Assembly (NCBI GenBank): GCA_037833965.1
Contig: AP031356.1
Span: 17,568,501-17,632,500, forward strand
Origin: Marchantia polymorpha subsp. ruderalis
Lineage: Eukaryota; Streptophyta; Marchantiopsida; Marchantiales; Marchantiaceae
DNA length: 64,000 bases
Reading direction: 5' to 3'
Positions 14,434-26,335 of the stretch are shown here, piece by piece. Under the pieces are notes generated by a model, which had not been told where the DNA came from, ran no database searches, and saw only the letters and a list, made by a program, of their open reading frames with translations. The translations under genes were made by a program, and so were the position numbers. Position 1 is the first letter of the stretch. Each line of letters opens with the position of its first letter.

Positions 14434-15903
14434 TCATGCACATGGAATCGCTTCGCCATCGGCTCGTGCACTTGCAGGCACGAACTTCACATCGTGTTCG
14501 TCATCCTCAACCTCGTCCTCGGATTCCCAGTCATCTGAGCTCTCATCGTTTGACTGGTAGTCGGAGCTGGATGGAGAGAGACGCTGAGTTGGTGATGGCC
14601 TCACTGGGCGATCCTCTTTGAGATAAAGAAGATTGTGCAGTATACAGCACACGTGAATAAAAGCGGGAGCGTTTTGCAACTCACAGAGTACACCAGTTCG
14701 GAGGCACAAGAAATCCTTCATCAAGTCCTTGAACGCTCGATTTATACAAGATCTCGCCATCATAGTCCGGTCCGGAAAATCACTTGCGTCAGAGCCGTCG
14801 GAATCCGAAGACTCTGTACCTGAAATGAGCAACCATGGCAGTGGCTCGTAATCCTGGCCAGCCAGGACGTAGGGTCTTGCAGCTAGCTCACCTCTCTGTT
14901 GAACCTTATAAGGCTTCAAAATAGATCCGCGATTGGCCTCTAGATAGAAGCTCGAAGATCGTAAAATATCGCAGTCGATCAAGCTGCCTGGGTGGGCGCA
15001 AAAAACATTGAGGAACGCCCCTGAAGAGTCACAGACACCTTGAAGAGCAACGACGTGAACCACAGAGCCATGAAACTTAGGGGGTGTGACATTGACACGT
15101 ACGGTGCCCAGGACCCCCTGACAGTTCGCAAGGCCCCAATGCTCATTGAAACCAGAGATTACATTCAGCAAGTTTTTCGCTCGTGGCCACATCAAGTACT
15201 CTCCCAACGCGCGAAGAAGATCGTCAACGCACTTTTCCAGTGTCTCCTGGACGGCAGAGGGCTCGATCTCGAAGACTTCAGATATGCTATGATAATCAGC
15301 TCCATGGACGAGGTGATAGAGAGTGGCACCTAACTGAGCTGGAATCGGCACCTCGGGTCTGGAGATGGGATGGTCTCTCCACGACAGCATTTGCAACCGG
15401 TTACTAATGCACAGGAACGTGCAACGACTCATCTTCATGTAGTAGAGCCAGCGGTCGTCGTCATCGGATGTCAACAAGTAGTTGTCAAACCAGAGATTAC
15501 GCTTCGAATGAGTCTTGCCATCGGCTCGTCCCCAGTCCTTGACTACTCTAGCAGCCTGCGCCATGTAGTGGAACCACCTGTGATAGAGCTCGCAGACTTC
15601 GTCTTCAGGCAGCTCGGCGTTGCACCACCTCTGCGGATCTTTCACCAGCATGTAGTGGACATCGAGGAGAGTGGAAGCGTACCCGAGAATTGGGTTGTCA
15701 GGATGAGAGTAGTGGATTCTGGAGTTCGACGGGGGTGTGATTTCGGCGTATGCGTCTACGAGGGCCCCCAAGTCCATGAAAATGGGGTCGGCATTCAGCG
15801 TATCTCGCACTGTCTGGCGGAGTGTGAGCTCGGTGTGCTCTGAACCTTCAGCATTCTTCCGAGCTTCTACCTCTGCAATCATTCGCATGACTGCATCCTC
15901 CAT
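14434..15903 (-). CDS. PIF/Harbinger transposase-derived protein, probably catalytically dead
   Basis: Single open frame of 489 codons starting from the only plausible ATG (15901-15903). The frame runs 14 codons further upstream, but only to a TTG after a stop. Residues 158-230 resemble the helix-rich DNA-binding part of HARBI1/ALP1-type proteins. Residues 263-395 follow the order of the DDE_Tnp_4 nuclease: a first-strand motif at 263, HPGSLIDCDIL near 304, YVLAGQDYEPLPWLL near 345 and INRAFKDLM near 386. Known members read G.IDGT, GDSGYP.LPWL and IERAFG. Here the first D is L, the D of GDSGY is G and the E is N, so the DDE triad seems lost. An acidic tail occupies about 446-472. An intact long frame without catalysis fits a domesticated transposase, like Arabidopsis ALP1, rather than a live element; I found no TIRs. 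The role is inferred, not shown. An upstream exon cannot be excluded. Confidence 0.8.
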   Translation of the reverse strand: MEDAVMRMIAEVEARKNAEGSEHTELTLRQTVRDTLNADPIFMDLGALVDAYAEITPPSNSRIHYSHPDNPILGYASTLLDVHYMLVKDPQRWCNAELPEDEVCELYHRWFHYMAQAARVVKDWGRADGKTHSKRNLWFDNYLLTSDDDDRWLYYMKMSRCTFLCISNRLQMLSWRDHPISRPEVPIPAQLGATLYHLVHGADYHSISEVFEIEPSAVQETLEKCVDDLLRALGEYLMWPRAKNLLNVISGFNEHWGLANCQGVLGTVRVNVTPPKFHGSVVHVVALQGVCDSSGAFLNVFCAHPGSLIDCDILRSSSFYLEANRGSILKPYKVQQRGELAARPYVLAGQDYEPLPWLLISGTESSDSDGSDASDFPDRTMMARSCINRAFKDLMKDFLCLRTGVLCELQNAPAFIHVCCILHNLLYLKEDRPVRPSPTQRLSPSSSDYQSNDESSDDWESEDEVEDDEHDVKFVPASARADGEAIPCA

Positions 15904-16939
15904 TTTCGCTGAGTAGGTGCGAATGTTCCCCCAGCGCGAACCCAAAGTGCCGCAGGTCCAAGGATATTGTCAAAGATTCACGAGCCAAGTGCACTACCTG
16001 TGAAATTTCTCAGCCCACAGCAACTTGTCGGGGATGAAAAAAAAGGAAGTCCACATGACGAATTCCCTCCAACCAGATTAGTAACTACGCAGAGTAATTC
16101 GGGATCTTCTGCACGTCCAACAATCCCGGACAGCCTAGCGACGAGTGGGAATTGAAATCCGAAGATAAACCTGCACAAACTAGATCCCTCAACGATATCG
16201 AAGTGCAAACTGTGCCCCTGATTTGGTTTTGGGAGCAATTCCTTTCGTCGGACACGACGGTGAATTACGGGAGACCAAAATCTTCAGTCTGCTCCTAGCT
16301 CGAAAAAAGTATCGAGAATTGAGCTGACTGCACCGAACACTCAGATTGACCGACGTTCCCACCCATCAATGCTTCACTAAGATGTCCCCTTTCACGACCT
16401 GATCTGGGCTGAAAATTAAGTGCAGCTGAAGCTTCATAGCTCAGCTGAAATAAGGCGAGGCAGATGGAAAACGAGAGATTAACTCCTCTCTGTACTTACT
16501 GAGGGCTGAGGAGGTTTGAATCTGTTCAGAGTGGTAAGAAAGAGCTGGAGGATCGACGAATCTCGAAGCTCCGGAAGGTCGAGGCGCAGCCGAAGGCTGT
16601 ACTTGGAAAGATTCCAAACGAGGAAATGGGCAGAGGAGAAAACAGAGTGATTTGAATGGGCCATTGGCGCAATCTCTGCTTCTGAGGCCGGCAGATTTCC
16701 CGCCTTCCCTACGCCCCCCTGTGAAGTGGATTTGAAGGCCAAAGTTCCCGCTCACCATTCACTTCACAGCGAGGGGAGCCATCGGAACTGTAGTTCCGCT
16801 CACATTGCGCTTGGATTGAGGACCTGCAGATGTCCGTTTCAGTAGACTGGCGCAGCGTTTCCAAATTCCCCGAAACAGCAATGATCCCGAGTCCAAATAC
16901 TTTCTTCGTTTCGGTTAGTTACTTCCGGTTATCTCCGAA
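15904..16939. other. Upstream region of the transposase-derived gene
   Basis: Moderate-GC DNA between the gene and the AT-rich block, probably holding promoter and 5' leader on the minus strand. A minus-strand frame of 105 codons starting at 16758 has an ATG but no recognisable domain and is basic and low in complexity. It could be leader sequence or an unrecognised first exon. Confidence 0.35.
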
Positions 16940-16950
16940 TTGGCGGGAAA
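16940..16950. promoter_or_regulatory. E2F-type motif TTGGCGGGAAA
   Basis: TTGGCGGGAAA matches the plant E2F/DP consensus (TTTSGCGS form, here with the GCGGGAAA core). It sits about 1.04 kb upstream of the start codon of the minus-strand gene, at the edge of the GC-richer tract. Without a mapped start site its target is unknown. Confidence 0.3.
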
Positions 16951-16960
16951 CATTCGTAAT

Positions 16961-19900
16961 AATTCTCCAAATCGAAGAAATACAATAGGATATATTTTGA
17001 TTACAGATAATAATGATTATAAAAATTAGGTTCTGCGTATTTAGAAAAATGGACGGTGCACTACGTATAAATTGACGGTGCACAAGTGCACCATTAGAGT
17101 TGAATGATATCTAATTAAGAAAGTTTTGTGCCATTGACTTCAATTATGTTTTGAGTGTATTTGACAAGATGATTAAAAACCCAAAAATTGAAAGTAAAAA
17201 ATTTCAAACTTCCAGTACTCAAAAATATCTAAAACTTTTTTTTAAATATGTTGATTTGTTACTCAGTGCACGATTCTAGAGAATTGTGATACAATTTGCA
17301 TTATTGATACTAATTAATTTTGAAAATATAAAAAAATTGTAATGAAAAAATTAATTAATTAACAATCAATAAGCAGCTAACAGTTGAAAAAACTTTATAT
17401 TGATTCAAAACGTATTGAAAACCTCAAACAATTTAGTTTCTTCAATTAAAAATGTTCTTGTTAGGAGATTGTTAAGTTCATCCCGAGTTTTTGAATTCAA
17501 CGTACGTCGCAGGGTGCTTGCTCTACCAATAAAATCTTACGAACAAGTCTCTAAATCGATTATTGTATTTCTCTCAGAATTTCAAGTGCATTTTGTTGTA
17601 TAACCAAAAGCAGAGCTTTTCCAATAAAAAGAGAGAGAAGTCCAACCACAAACAAACAAAATCTACGTAGCTTTAATACCCTTCCATCCACTTCAACTGG
17701 ATTTACATTCCATTTGACGTCAAAAGGTGAGGAATCTCTTTCTCATTTAGAGCATATTAGAATGAAGTGAACTTTAAATTATTCAAAAGATTAAATTTCT
17801 GGATATTATAGCGTTAGAAATTAATTTAATGTCTTGGTTTTTTTCATCCATTAAACCATAATTATTAAATCATGTTAACTTACCATTAGAATGAACTATT
17901 CATAGTTTTCAATGACATATACTTTAAAAAAATCTTGTAAAGTATTTGTGTTCTCCATTGATTTAATTTTGACAAGTTGAATCAGGTATCTCTTTAGTGA
18001 ATTATATTTTTACTATTTGTGTTAGATAGTAAAGTACTTACAAATGATATCACAAAAAAGTCATCACAAATTAACAATGTGAATGCATCACATGTCAAGA
18101 GCGTACAGATGAATTGTGATGAAATATATTTTTGCTGAAAGCAATTGACTACTTAAGGTTTCACCCGTTTTTGCATGCATCAAGTTTTGAACATAGATAC
18201 ATCGCGAGTAAAAAATACTTTCTGTGTGTCTTCCTGGAAAACCAATCTCCAAAATATGATGATGTTGCTAAGGTCTACTAGACATCATAAGTAATTAATT
18301 GAATGCTATAAGCATTTCATAAATACATTGTCTACGAAAGAATGGATTTGACAATTTTCACGGAGACATCGAAGCCTGACGCAACACATACATATATCCA
18401 CCGAAAAGAAAGAGATGCATATGTCCAGAAAATGTTTAAACCAGAACAAAGATAATATCATCGTCCATTTTTATCTACTATATATATATATATATATTGA
18501 TTTGATATTAAACAAGAAAAAAATGTTATCAAGACTAATTTTTTGTTCTAAGAGTTGAATCAAATTCACATAATAATTAGTTCATACTACTTCTTTTCAT
18601 ATTTAGATAGTAAAATTTGAATCATAAAGACAAAGATTCACATAAAACATCCGATGTGCATCTATTTGTAGTTTATTGTATCTAGACAAGCAACACCACC
18701 TCTTGAGCATTAAGCTTTCAACTTTTTCCAACGAAGTGGATTTTTGCGACGACATGATATAAAACATAAGACGACACACTAACAACTATGTTTGGATCTA
18801 AACTTAGTCACTACAAAATGCTTCTATGAAAGTATTCAACTTTAAAGCTCAAAATTGATCACACATGCTTTCATCCAAGAGTCTTTGTTTGGCACTTTTT
18901 GCCAAGACACAAGTCTTGGCGAACTTTTGTCAAAGATAATGGCAATATCGTTTTCCTTTGATGTTTTGAAGCTTGAAAAGATTCACACAAAAGTACATCT
19001 AGATTCAGATAAATGACTTAAAAAGTTTGTGCAGAGCGTTTTGAATTTTGGTATCAAATCAAATTTGAAACAAAAAAATCATAGATGTTTAGTCAAACAT
19101 ATAAAACGAGATGATAATCGCGGTGCTAAGTTTGATATTGCCACATACAATGAAACTATAAGTAAAAGATGTGCTTAAAATTGAAGAATTTAAAAAAATT
19201 TGATGTGACAAAAACTGATTTGTAGTTAGAGTACGTATGGAATGACATGTAAAAAGATGTATGTTAACAGATTTATATCATATTTTCAGTATCATAGTAT
19301 GAAATACTTGGATAAATAAAGTGACTATTTTACTTTTCTTGATGAATTTGTACAAAATAAAACATAAAAAATTTGCCAAATTACTTTTACACATATATGT
19401 AAAGAGTATTGATTTCAAGATGAAATACAATGAAAGAAAAATACAAAATGGGAAAGATAATTTTTTACAATCTTGTTCTTGATTTGGAAAATCTGAATGA
19501 TGAAAAAATAATTTTACATTGTTGAATTTAATATTTACGATTTATTTGTTTTTATCAAAAATTTCATTTTATTATGATAGAAATATCATAATCTATGATG
19601 AGTTTATAAATAATTAAGTAAATTTGATTTTAAGTATAGAAATATGTTATTTTTTCAAGCATCAATTTTATCGAGCACATATTTTTTTATTCATAGCTAA
19701 CCACAAACTCACACATTTTCTTCACTTATCACTCAATAAAAAATTTCAAAAAGATCTAAAAATAAAATAATAAAAATAAACTCTTCATTGATGAATCAAG
19801 TATTCATGCAAAAATATCTTCAAACTTGATTGAGAATGGAATGCTTAAGCAGATTTTGTCAAACTATTTCAGGTCTTCACAACACTTTGGCCAGCAATGT

Positions 19901-21720
19901 TAGACTATATTTATGGAAATTTAAAAATTTATTAAATTATTAGTAATTTTATTTCACTAAAATTATTCTTGTTTTCTTTACTGTATTTTAATAAATATAA
20001 ATGAATGTCGACATATCATTAGGCAGTGAAAAATCACTGTAGTGTTCAAAAATGGGCAAATTAATCCTCCAAAAATTTTTCATGAGTTGATTAAATCTAC
20101 TCTTAAAATCAAACTGTTTAGTCAACCAATTCAAGTCATTACAAAGTCTATGTTCTTGGTTCACAAAAATCAAAAGCTGTTTGTGTTCTTCCACTATTTT
20201 ATCTATGTACTTTGGTTCCCAAGAAAGTTTGGTACGATCTTGATAATTTAACACAAGTTGAACAACTTCTCGTGTTTTCAAAGCTATATGTTACTGAATT
20301 AAGCGAAGAGACAAAATACTAAAATTTGCCTGATTGAACTCATCACGTGTCGTTTCTACCTTGCTTAGATTGCAAACTATATCCAAAAACAAGTTGCCAA
20401 CTGCATAACTTCAATTTTTGACTCAGTGTTGAGCTCTAACAAAAAATAAGTAGCAAAAAGATACTGATCTTCAATTAATCCAATCATCTCCATGCATGAC
20501 TAACTTGCCATTTGTCTAAGATAACAATGTTAAACTTTGGAGACTTTGAGTTTAACTCAATCCCAACTTGCTCTACACATGCAAAGCGTTGTAAGTTAGT
20601 TAGCAAATCTTGAAAAATTGACTTTTGTTGTTGCAAAGTGGTTCTTTTTACTTATAAACCATCCACACTTTCACTCACATGGCACTTACAATTGCAACCA
20701 AGTTACACTAAGACAATAAGATTATGTCGCAAAATCATGATTTATTTAAATTAGAATGATGCTTCTTACCGCGCATGTTGTGAATCTATTAGAAACATTA
20801 TTTTAGTCAAAATAAACCATATATTCATTGCAAAATCCAAGTTTGGAATGTCACATATCTATTTTGCATCCAAAATGGCATCAGCAACCATCGAAAAAGA
20901 CATTACTAGTGTAACAAAACAAGTTACTAGCTCAAACTGCTTCTTATGGAGGATGTAAATGCAATAATTGTCATCTTTGTTTGATTTAAAGAGTGACAGT
21001 GCATTTGACCATCCAAATCATTTTCACTCCATAGCATTTCTCCTATAATCACATCAACCATCCTAGCTCTACTAATAAAATTATTCACGGTAGCTTTGTT
21101 TTTACAAAATGACAGATAAAAATGACATGTTTGACGGAAACTACAAAATAATTGAAATTATATTCTGTCAAAAGTTTCTGATACTCTCTTTATCTAATGG
21201 TGGTTAGTGAAAAGATGCTACATGTAGTTGTCTGTTCTAAAAATAGTATCCTCAAATGTCCAAGATGTCAAAAAGATATGCAGAATCAACACCTAACATG
21301 TCCAAAAGATATGCAGAATGATCCCTAACAACAAACACTTAAATCTACATAGCATCTATACAAGAGACCATAGTGTAACAGGTGTTTCTGTTGAAATGGA
21401 ATCTTGCCTATGGCTTCAAGGGAATTTCAGTCAAATCTATCAATTTTCATGCAACAAATGTAAAAACTATAGTGAAATTAAATAACAGTGGAGCTTCGTC
21501 TAATCCGAAACCAATCTTGGAGCGGTTTTAAAAGCCGTATTTCATTTACACCGTTCAGGTGTGTGAAAGAGAATATCCAACTTTTAGTTAGTAAGTACAC
21601 TTAAACGTCACAAAGTTTTGGTTGAGTATTTACTTTAGTTTCTCTAGTAACGCCGCCTATATCAACAAAGACTATTAACTAAAAGTTTTAGTCAAGTGAA
21701 ACCGTTAATTTCTCTAGTAA
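16961..21720. other. AT-rich gene-free block
   Basis: AT-rich DNA with an AT microsatellite near 18479-18498. GACGGTGCAC occurs twice at about 17050-17085, the second followed by an inverted GTGCACC. A hairpin GCCAAGAC/GTCTTGGC lies at 18901-18920 with a 4-nt loop. A direct repeat containing CCTATATCAACAA occurs near 21655 and 21726. Apart from the decayed coding patch at 19990-20281 nothing coding is supported. Confidence 0.5.
19990..20281 (-). pseudogene. Decayed coding patch of unknown family
   Basis: A 97-codon minus-strand frame without an ATG reads like true protein (KIVEEHKQLLIFVNQEHRLC, then NQLMKNFWRINLPIFEHYSD). To the right, at about 20300-20700, other frames continue in similar style with several stops and shifts. 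Length and context suggest an old transposon or host-gene relic. I looked for the C-terminal region of hAT-type transposases and for retroelement motifs but could not make a convincing assignment. Confidence 0.3.
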
Positions 21721-21889
21721 AGTCACCTATATCAACAAGGACAACTTTCGTCCTAAATGTGGAACTTTCTGAAAACGAAATACTTCAAATAAGGAACTCG
21801 AGAGTCCCATTGCCGCATTTAGAGAGTACTGACCATTGTGCATAGTCGGGGCACGGCCAACACAAAGACATGATCGCAGCATCGGAATC

Positions 21890-23193
21890 GGACCGAGTCT
21901 GCTAGAGAGAAAGTTGTGAGTTGCAACGTCGAAAGGATTGTGGAAGCTCGAGTGTATGAAGAAGAGCTGAACCATGGGCGTGTTCCCCACGCTGGCAGCC
22001 AGCTCCAGCAGAGTCAAAATCTTGTTCTAGCTGTCGTCGTCCTCGTGCTCCGCATGTTGCATTTGCTAGATCTCAATGCTCCGGGGCGAAATTTCTTGAT
22101 GATCCTCGCACCGCGAGGATTGTAGCACGAGATGTGGCTGGCCAAGGCTCCCTCGAACGTAGCCTTGCCGAAGCCGTTTCTCACGGAAACCTGGTCGACG
22201 ATGCTCGAGATGTCGCCCAGATCCTTCCATCCGAAGGTGAGAGCCAGGTCCGTTTCATGGTCTTTCATGATAAGCTTCAAGTCTTTCGGGGTTTCTATGG
22301 AGGAGGCAGCTCTGTGCAATGGCGTCCTCCCTCCTCCATCTCATCTGTTCAGAATCTCTCCCCAGAACGCTTCTTTGAAGTCGTACATTTCAGCAGGTTC
22401 TAAGAGGCGGAAGAATTCCTTGATCGCGTCGTGATCCACGGCGACGTGCAGCGGATCCTCTGCCGTCTTCCAGATTGAACAATCGTTCGAGCTCTTTGGC
22501 TCGACGCAGCTGCAAAGCCTTCGACAGAAGCTTCTGCTCGCAATTTCTCACCGTGTCCAGCAGCTCAAATTCCGTGTTCCGCTCGCTGCAAGCGCACTAG
22601 GCGTGGAAGAGAGACAATTCCATCGGTATGAAACTGAACTCGTGGCTTCGCTGGAACAGCGCAGCCACCGCGTGATGACTTTGGCCCAGCTCGCGACGTG
22701 ATCCCTTGTAATCTGTTCAGGCTTCGGTCCTCGAGTATCGGAGGGGGAGGCTCGAGAGCTTCCTGGATTTGATAGGGGTTCGATCGACATAAACGAACGA
22801 GAGCGACTGCGAGAATCCTGACGATTCTCTCGTGTCCATTGAGCAGGGCTATGGCGACGGCGTCGAACCTGCAGTTGCCATCGAATGCGAGGATCAAACT
22901 CATGCCGTACGTTAAGGACACATGAGGAGTGCGAGGCTGGTTCTTCACGAGAACTGGTGGCGTTTCTCAGTCGTCGAAGAAGTCGAGGATTTCGTCATCA
23001 GAGCCTCCGAGCCCTGCTTGACGGCCACGTGCAGGACATTGCATCCTTTCCAGTTGCATCCGACGGTTTGTGCTTCGGCCTAATCGTGATACGTCCGAAC
23101 CAAAATGTGCCCATGGATGCCATCCAAGAGCCTTTCGAGCTCGGGGCAATCGCCTTTCCACAGAGCAGCATACCAAGCCGCTTTTGAGAAGTC
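21890..23193 (-). pseudogene. Ankyrin-repeat protein pseudogene
   Basis: Reading the minus strand, ankyrin-like segments occur in order. AAWYAALWKGDCPELERLL comes right after a good splice acceptor at 23194, then GCNVLHVAVKQG, then a stretch with ALLNGHERIVRIL. After that come DPLHVAVDHDAIKEFFRLL, RTPLHRAASSIETPKDLKLI and finally TLLELAASVGNTPMVQLF. TPLH.AA and LHVAV are hallmarks of ankyrin repeats, which mediate protein binding. The segments lie in different frames with in-frame stops (for example after the first repeat and before RTPLH), so as written it cannot make one protein. Some breaks might be introns, but stops inside repeat units argue for decay. The GC-rich codons contrast with the AT-rich block to the left. 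Confidence 0.6.
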
Positions 23194-24843
23194 CTGAGGT
23201 AAGATGCAGATACACACGACAAAACGAGGTTCATGTGAGTGTCGACCTTGGCTGTCACCTGATTTCTTTCGGAGGATGGAATTTCCATCTCCATTTCATT
23301 CCGAAGACAGGAATGGTGAGAATGACTCAAGCAGACATGAATTGAAAACATCCTCTTAACAAGTGATCCTCGCAGAAAGCGTCGACGATTCATCTCGTGG
23401 AGCAACCCAGCAGGTTTCGGATGGACTCATCAAACGTAGCATTTGAGTGATCGCAAGATCTTTGTACCTGGATATGCCTGATGCTATGTACTCCTAAACA
23501 CAATACTGCACAATGAGGTCTGCAAATGTTGGATATCCGGAAAGATCTTTCGGTCACTGGAATGCTGAAGAATGGAAAGCACTTCCACGCATGTCACAAG
23601 AAATCTTTCTGTTGATCGTAGGAAACCGTAACAGTCACAAGAATGGTGGAACTTCTCATACCTACTAAAGAGACGAAGCATACATGGCACTGGGTGCATT
23701 AGCAGTGTAAGAAACCAATTTTGAGATATCCTCCGAGGAAAAGTATTGTATGCCGCCAGCCAGCCAGAAATCTCAGGAAATTGAGGGATCTTCTATATCA
23801 ATTTGACGGAAATTGTGGCAAAGAAGATTTCCCTGCATTCATCGCTGCATAATTTACTTCCACCGGTCAGAGTTGTTTGACGAAGAATGAAGTTTCAGAT
23901 CAATCCACTCCCAAAACCACACACAGCTCATCATCAGCTCTGTGCTGGTATTAATTACCAGAAAACATCACAGGTCACCCTTGCTGCTCATCCTTCGAGT
24001 CATATCTACGGGGTACATAAACTTTGTTTCACCTCTTCGGTATGTGACTGTCAGTCTCTTCGCGCTAGTACTCAATGATCTAGCGATTGTCCTAATGCAA
24101 AGCAGTAGGCTGTGGACACATGAAAAATCATTTCAGTCTGAATTAGCTTGACTTTTTGAGAAACTGTAATATAGTATGGGTAACTAGTCATTGTTTACTC
24201 TCCTGTTTCATCATTTTGTGGCTTCATGAAATCTTCTCCTCCATTTCCCTAGCATGAATTCTTCTCTCAATAGGTTCATAGCACTAGATACTCTAAAGTC
24301 TACCCTAACGAGTAGATGCTTAACTACTCGCTGGGGTGAAAATATTACAATAGTTACTCTTTGTTGAAATTATCTATTTACTTTGCATTAACTTGACCAC
24401 AGTATGAGTAATTACGACGAGGTACTGTGATTTTATTCCAACTCGATCTGAAAAAACGTATTCTATGGTTCCTGCGAATAGTTTTTGGTCTCAAAATTCT
24501 GGTGTTGCCTTTTTTAAATAGACGTCGGTTATAATATTTTATGCTATTCGTACCGGTAACTGGATTATGGTTGATCGCTACTGGGGTTGTAGTTTTCGCT
24601 TTAGATTTACGTGCCTACGATTTTGTTCCAAATAGGATCTTGTAGAGGTCATATAAGCTGCTATGGCCCAGTTTCGTTTCGTTTGGCCCAGTCCGTCTGT
24701 TCGTACTTGCGGCCTTCGTTGCAGCAGGTTTGGCATACCTGCCGCCGATCCGAGAGCAGCAACCGAGCGTGAGACTTACGACCCTAATCGCTCTCATTGT
24801 CTGTACTAGCTTAAGTGACCAAGGTTACGAGCTGCAATGTCCA
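23194..24843. other. Gene-free stretch
   Basis: A minus-strand frame at 23200-23405 just upstream of the ankyrin pseudogene could be its leader or first exon (it begins with an ATG and precedes the acceptor). Beyond that only short frames without motifs are present. Confidence 0.35.
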
Positions 24844-24882
24844 ATTCGACAGCAATATTGCAGAGCAATATTGCTGTCGAAT
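24844..24882. repeat. Perfect 18-bp hairpin with 3-nt loop
   Basis: ATTCGACAGCAATATTGC (24844-24861), loop AGA, then the exact reverse complement at 24865-24882. Each arm also contains the self-complementary decamer GCAATATTGC, so cruciform or slipped structures are possible. No flanking gene explains it. Confidence 0.85.
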
Positions 24883-26088
24883 ATTGAAGAAGACATGCAA
24901 TAGGATAGGATTCATCGGATGTCCGAGGAAGCTCAGTCTCAGGAGTATCAAGTTTCTGTCAAAATGGCCAACATCTCGGACCTCGATAAGCGCGAGGAGC
25001 AGAAGATTGAGGTATATGCCCTCATGGCCTTCAGGAACACAAGAGTTCTGGTTCTGAAGCAGATGGCTTCAATGGCCAGCTTCTTCGTCGCCTTCATATC
25101 TCACAGAATCCAGGATATAGACACCTTGTAATGGTCCTTCAAAGTGGATGAGCACATTCGCTTCAATGGATGCCAAGGAGGCGAAACCCTCTAATCCTCT
25201 ACGATATTCGGGGTAAAACAACTACTACCAAAGGTTCAAACTCTATGCGAGATTCCTGCAAAACTCGCTTGGTCAGAATCTGAAATTCACGTCATTTTAT
25301 CTCCATAAAAAGATAAAAGCTATGTGGACTCCAATTTATGGTTTTAGATAAGCACTCTATAACCTTCAAACATTGATAAGCTTCAACTCTCATATGCATT
25401 TACAGAAGATCCAAAATTTGTGCAGTTCTGTAAAGGACTCCAAATATTCAACATTCCTGTGCTGCCAGAGGCTCAGTCCAGTGTCACGAGAATCTGCTCA
25501 AAATTTTTCTTCTGGCAAACGGACACCGTAATGTTTGTTATTACCGCAGTTGATGGCTGTAATATCCAGTCCATAACCAACTGCAAAATGAACACTATTT
25601 TCACTCAGCTTCTGCCAAGTATGACTCCTTGGAAGCAATCAACTCTAGCTAAGAAAAGGTTTTGTCACATCCTCGACAGAAAAAGCCCTCAAATCTGATG
25701 AGCATGATTTGACACTCATCAAGGGTTTATACAAAGCCTGGATAACTAATATGAGATACGCTAGTAACAGAAGTAGCTCTCTTCCTAGTCTATTGGCCAG
25801 AACACAGCTTGATCAACAACTGTTACAGCAGACTCTTCTAGCACACGTCTCCACATTATGCACTTTGTTGTTTCTAAAAACGTACATACATAAATATATT
25901 GGAATTCGACAAACGTGATATTGTACTCTCGCACCGCAAAATGACTGAAAAAACTCGTAAAGGATCAAGTCAGGAGTATGTTTCTTTCACATTTACAAAT
26001 TGACACACTCAATGGTCAGTAAGTGTACAGACTCTTTCTACGCCGATGAATGCGGCACCGCCGACCCACAACGGATCGATCTCAAGAA
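24883..26088. other. Gene-free stretch with one short ORF
   Basis: A 70-codon plus-strand frame at 24919-25131 starts with ATG and is moderately charged (KREEQKIEVYALMAFRNTRV), but matches nothing I know. A second frame at 25420-25698 lacks an ATG. Neither is supported as a gene. Confidence 0.35.
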
Positions 26089-26320
26089 AGCGTTACTTGC
26101 TGTCCTCAGCCAAAGTGCGGCTCAAGGACGGCAAGTAAAATTTACAACGAGAACAAGAGGATTGTTGTCGAAATTATGTTGTACTCGAACCGCGCTTAAT
26201 TGCTGTCCTCGGGCTGCGCTTTGGCTGAGGACGGCAAGTAAGCGCTACTAGAGTACGACACAATTTGAACGTTTTTAAATGATATTTTCTACAACGATAC
26301 TCTCGTTCTCGTTGTAATTT
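26089..26320. mobile_element. Nested foldback element (MITE-like)
   Basis: Three related inverted repeats are nested. TTACTTGC (26093) pairs with GCAAGTAA (ending 26138), with GTCCT/AGGAC and AGCC/GGCT inside. GCGCTTA (26192) pairs with TAAGCGC (ending 26245) around another GTCCTC/GAGGAC stem. An outer arm starting TTACAACGAGAAC (26142) matches the reverse complement of the sequence ending at 26317, with some indels. The first and second hairpins also carry inverted copies of one another. No protein is encoded. The layout resembles a MITE or foldback transposon remnant. Confidence 0.6.
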
Positions 26321-26327
26321 TTTTTCA

Positions 26328-26335
26328 TATAAATA
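26328..26335 (+). promoter_or_regulatory. TATA-box-like TATAAATA
   Basis: CATATAAATAG follows a T-run at the right edge of the foldback element. It is followed by a purine-rich GAAGAGAGAGAAAAC tract and then a C/T-rich stretch typical of a plant transcription start region about 30-60 nt downstream. No convincing gene starts nearby; the first decent ATG frame is at 27175. Confidence 0.3.

Noticed and set aside
14000-16300. Terminal inverted repeats and TTA/TAA target duplications around the Harbinger-like gene
   Set aside because: I looked for matching ends on both sides and found none that I could support.
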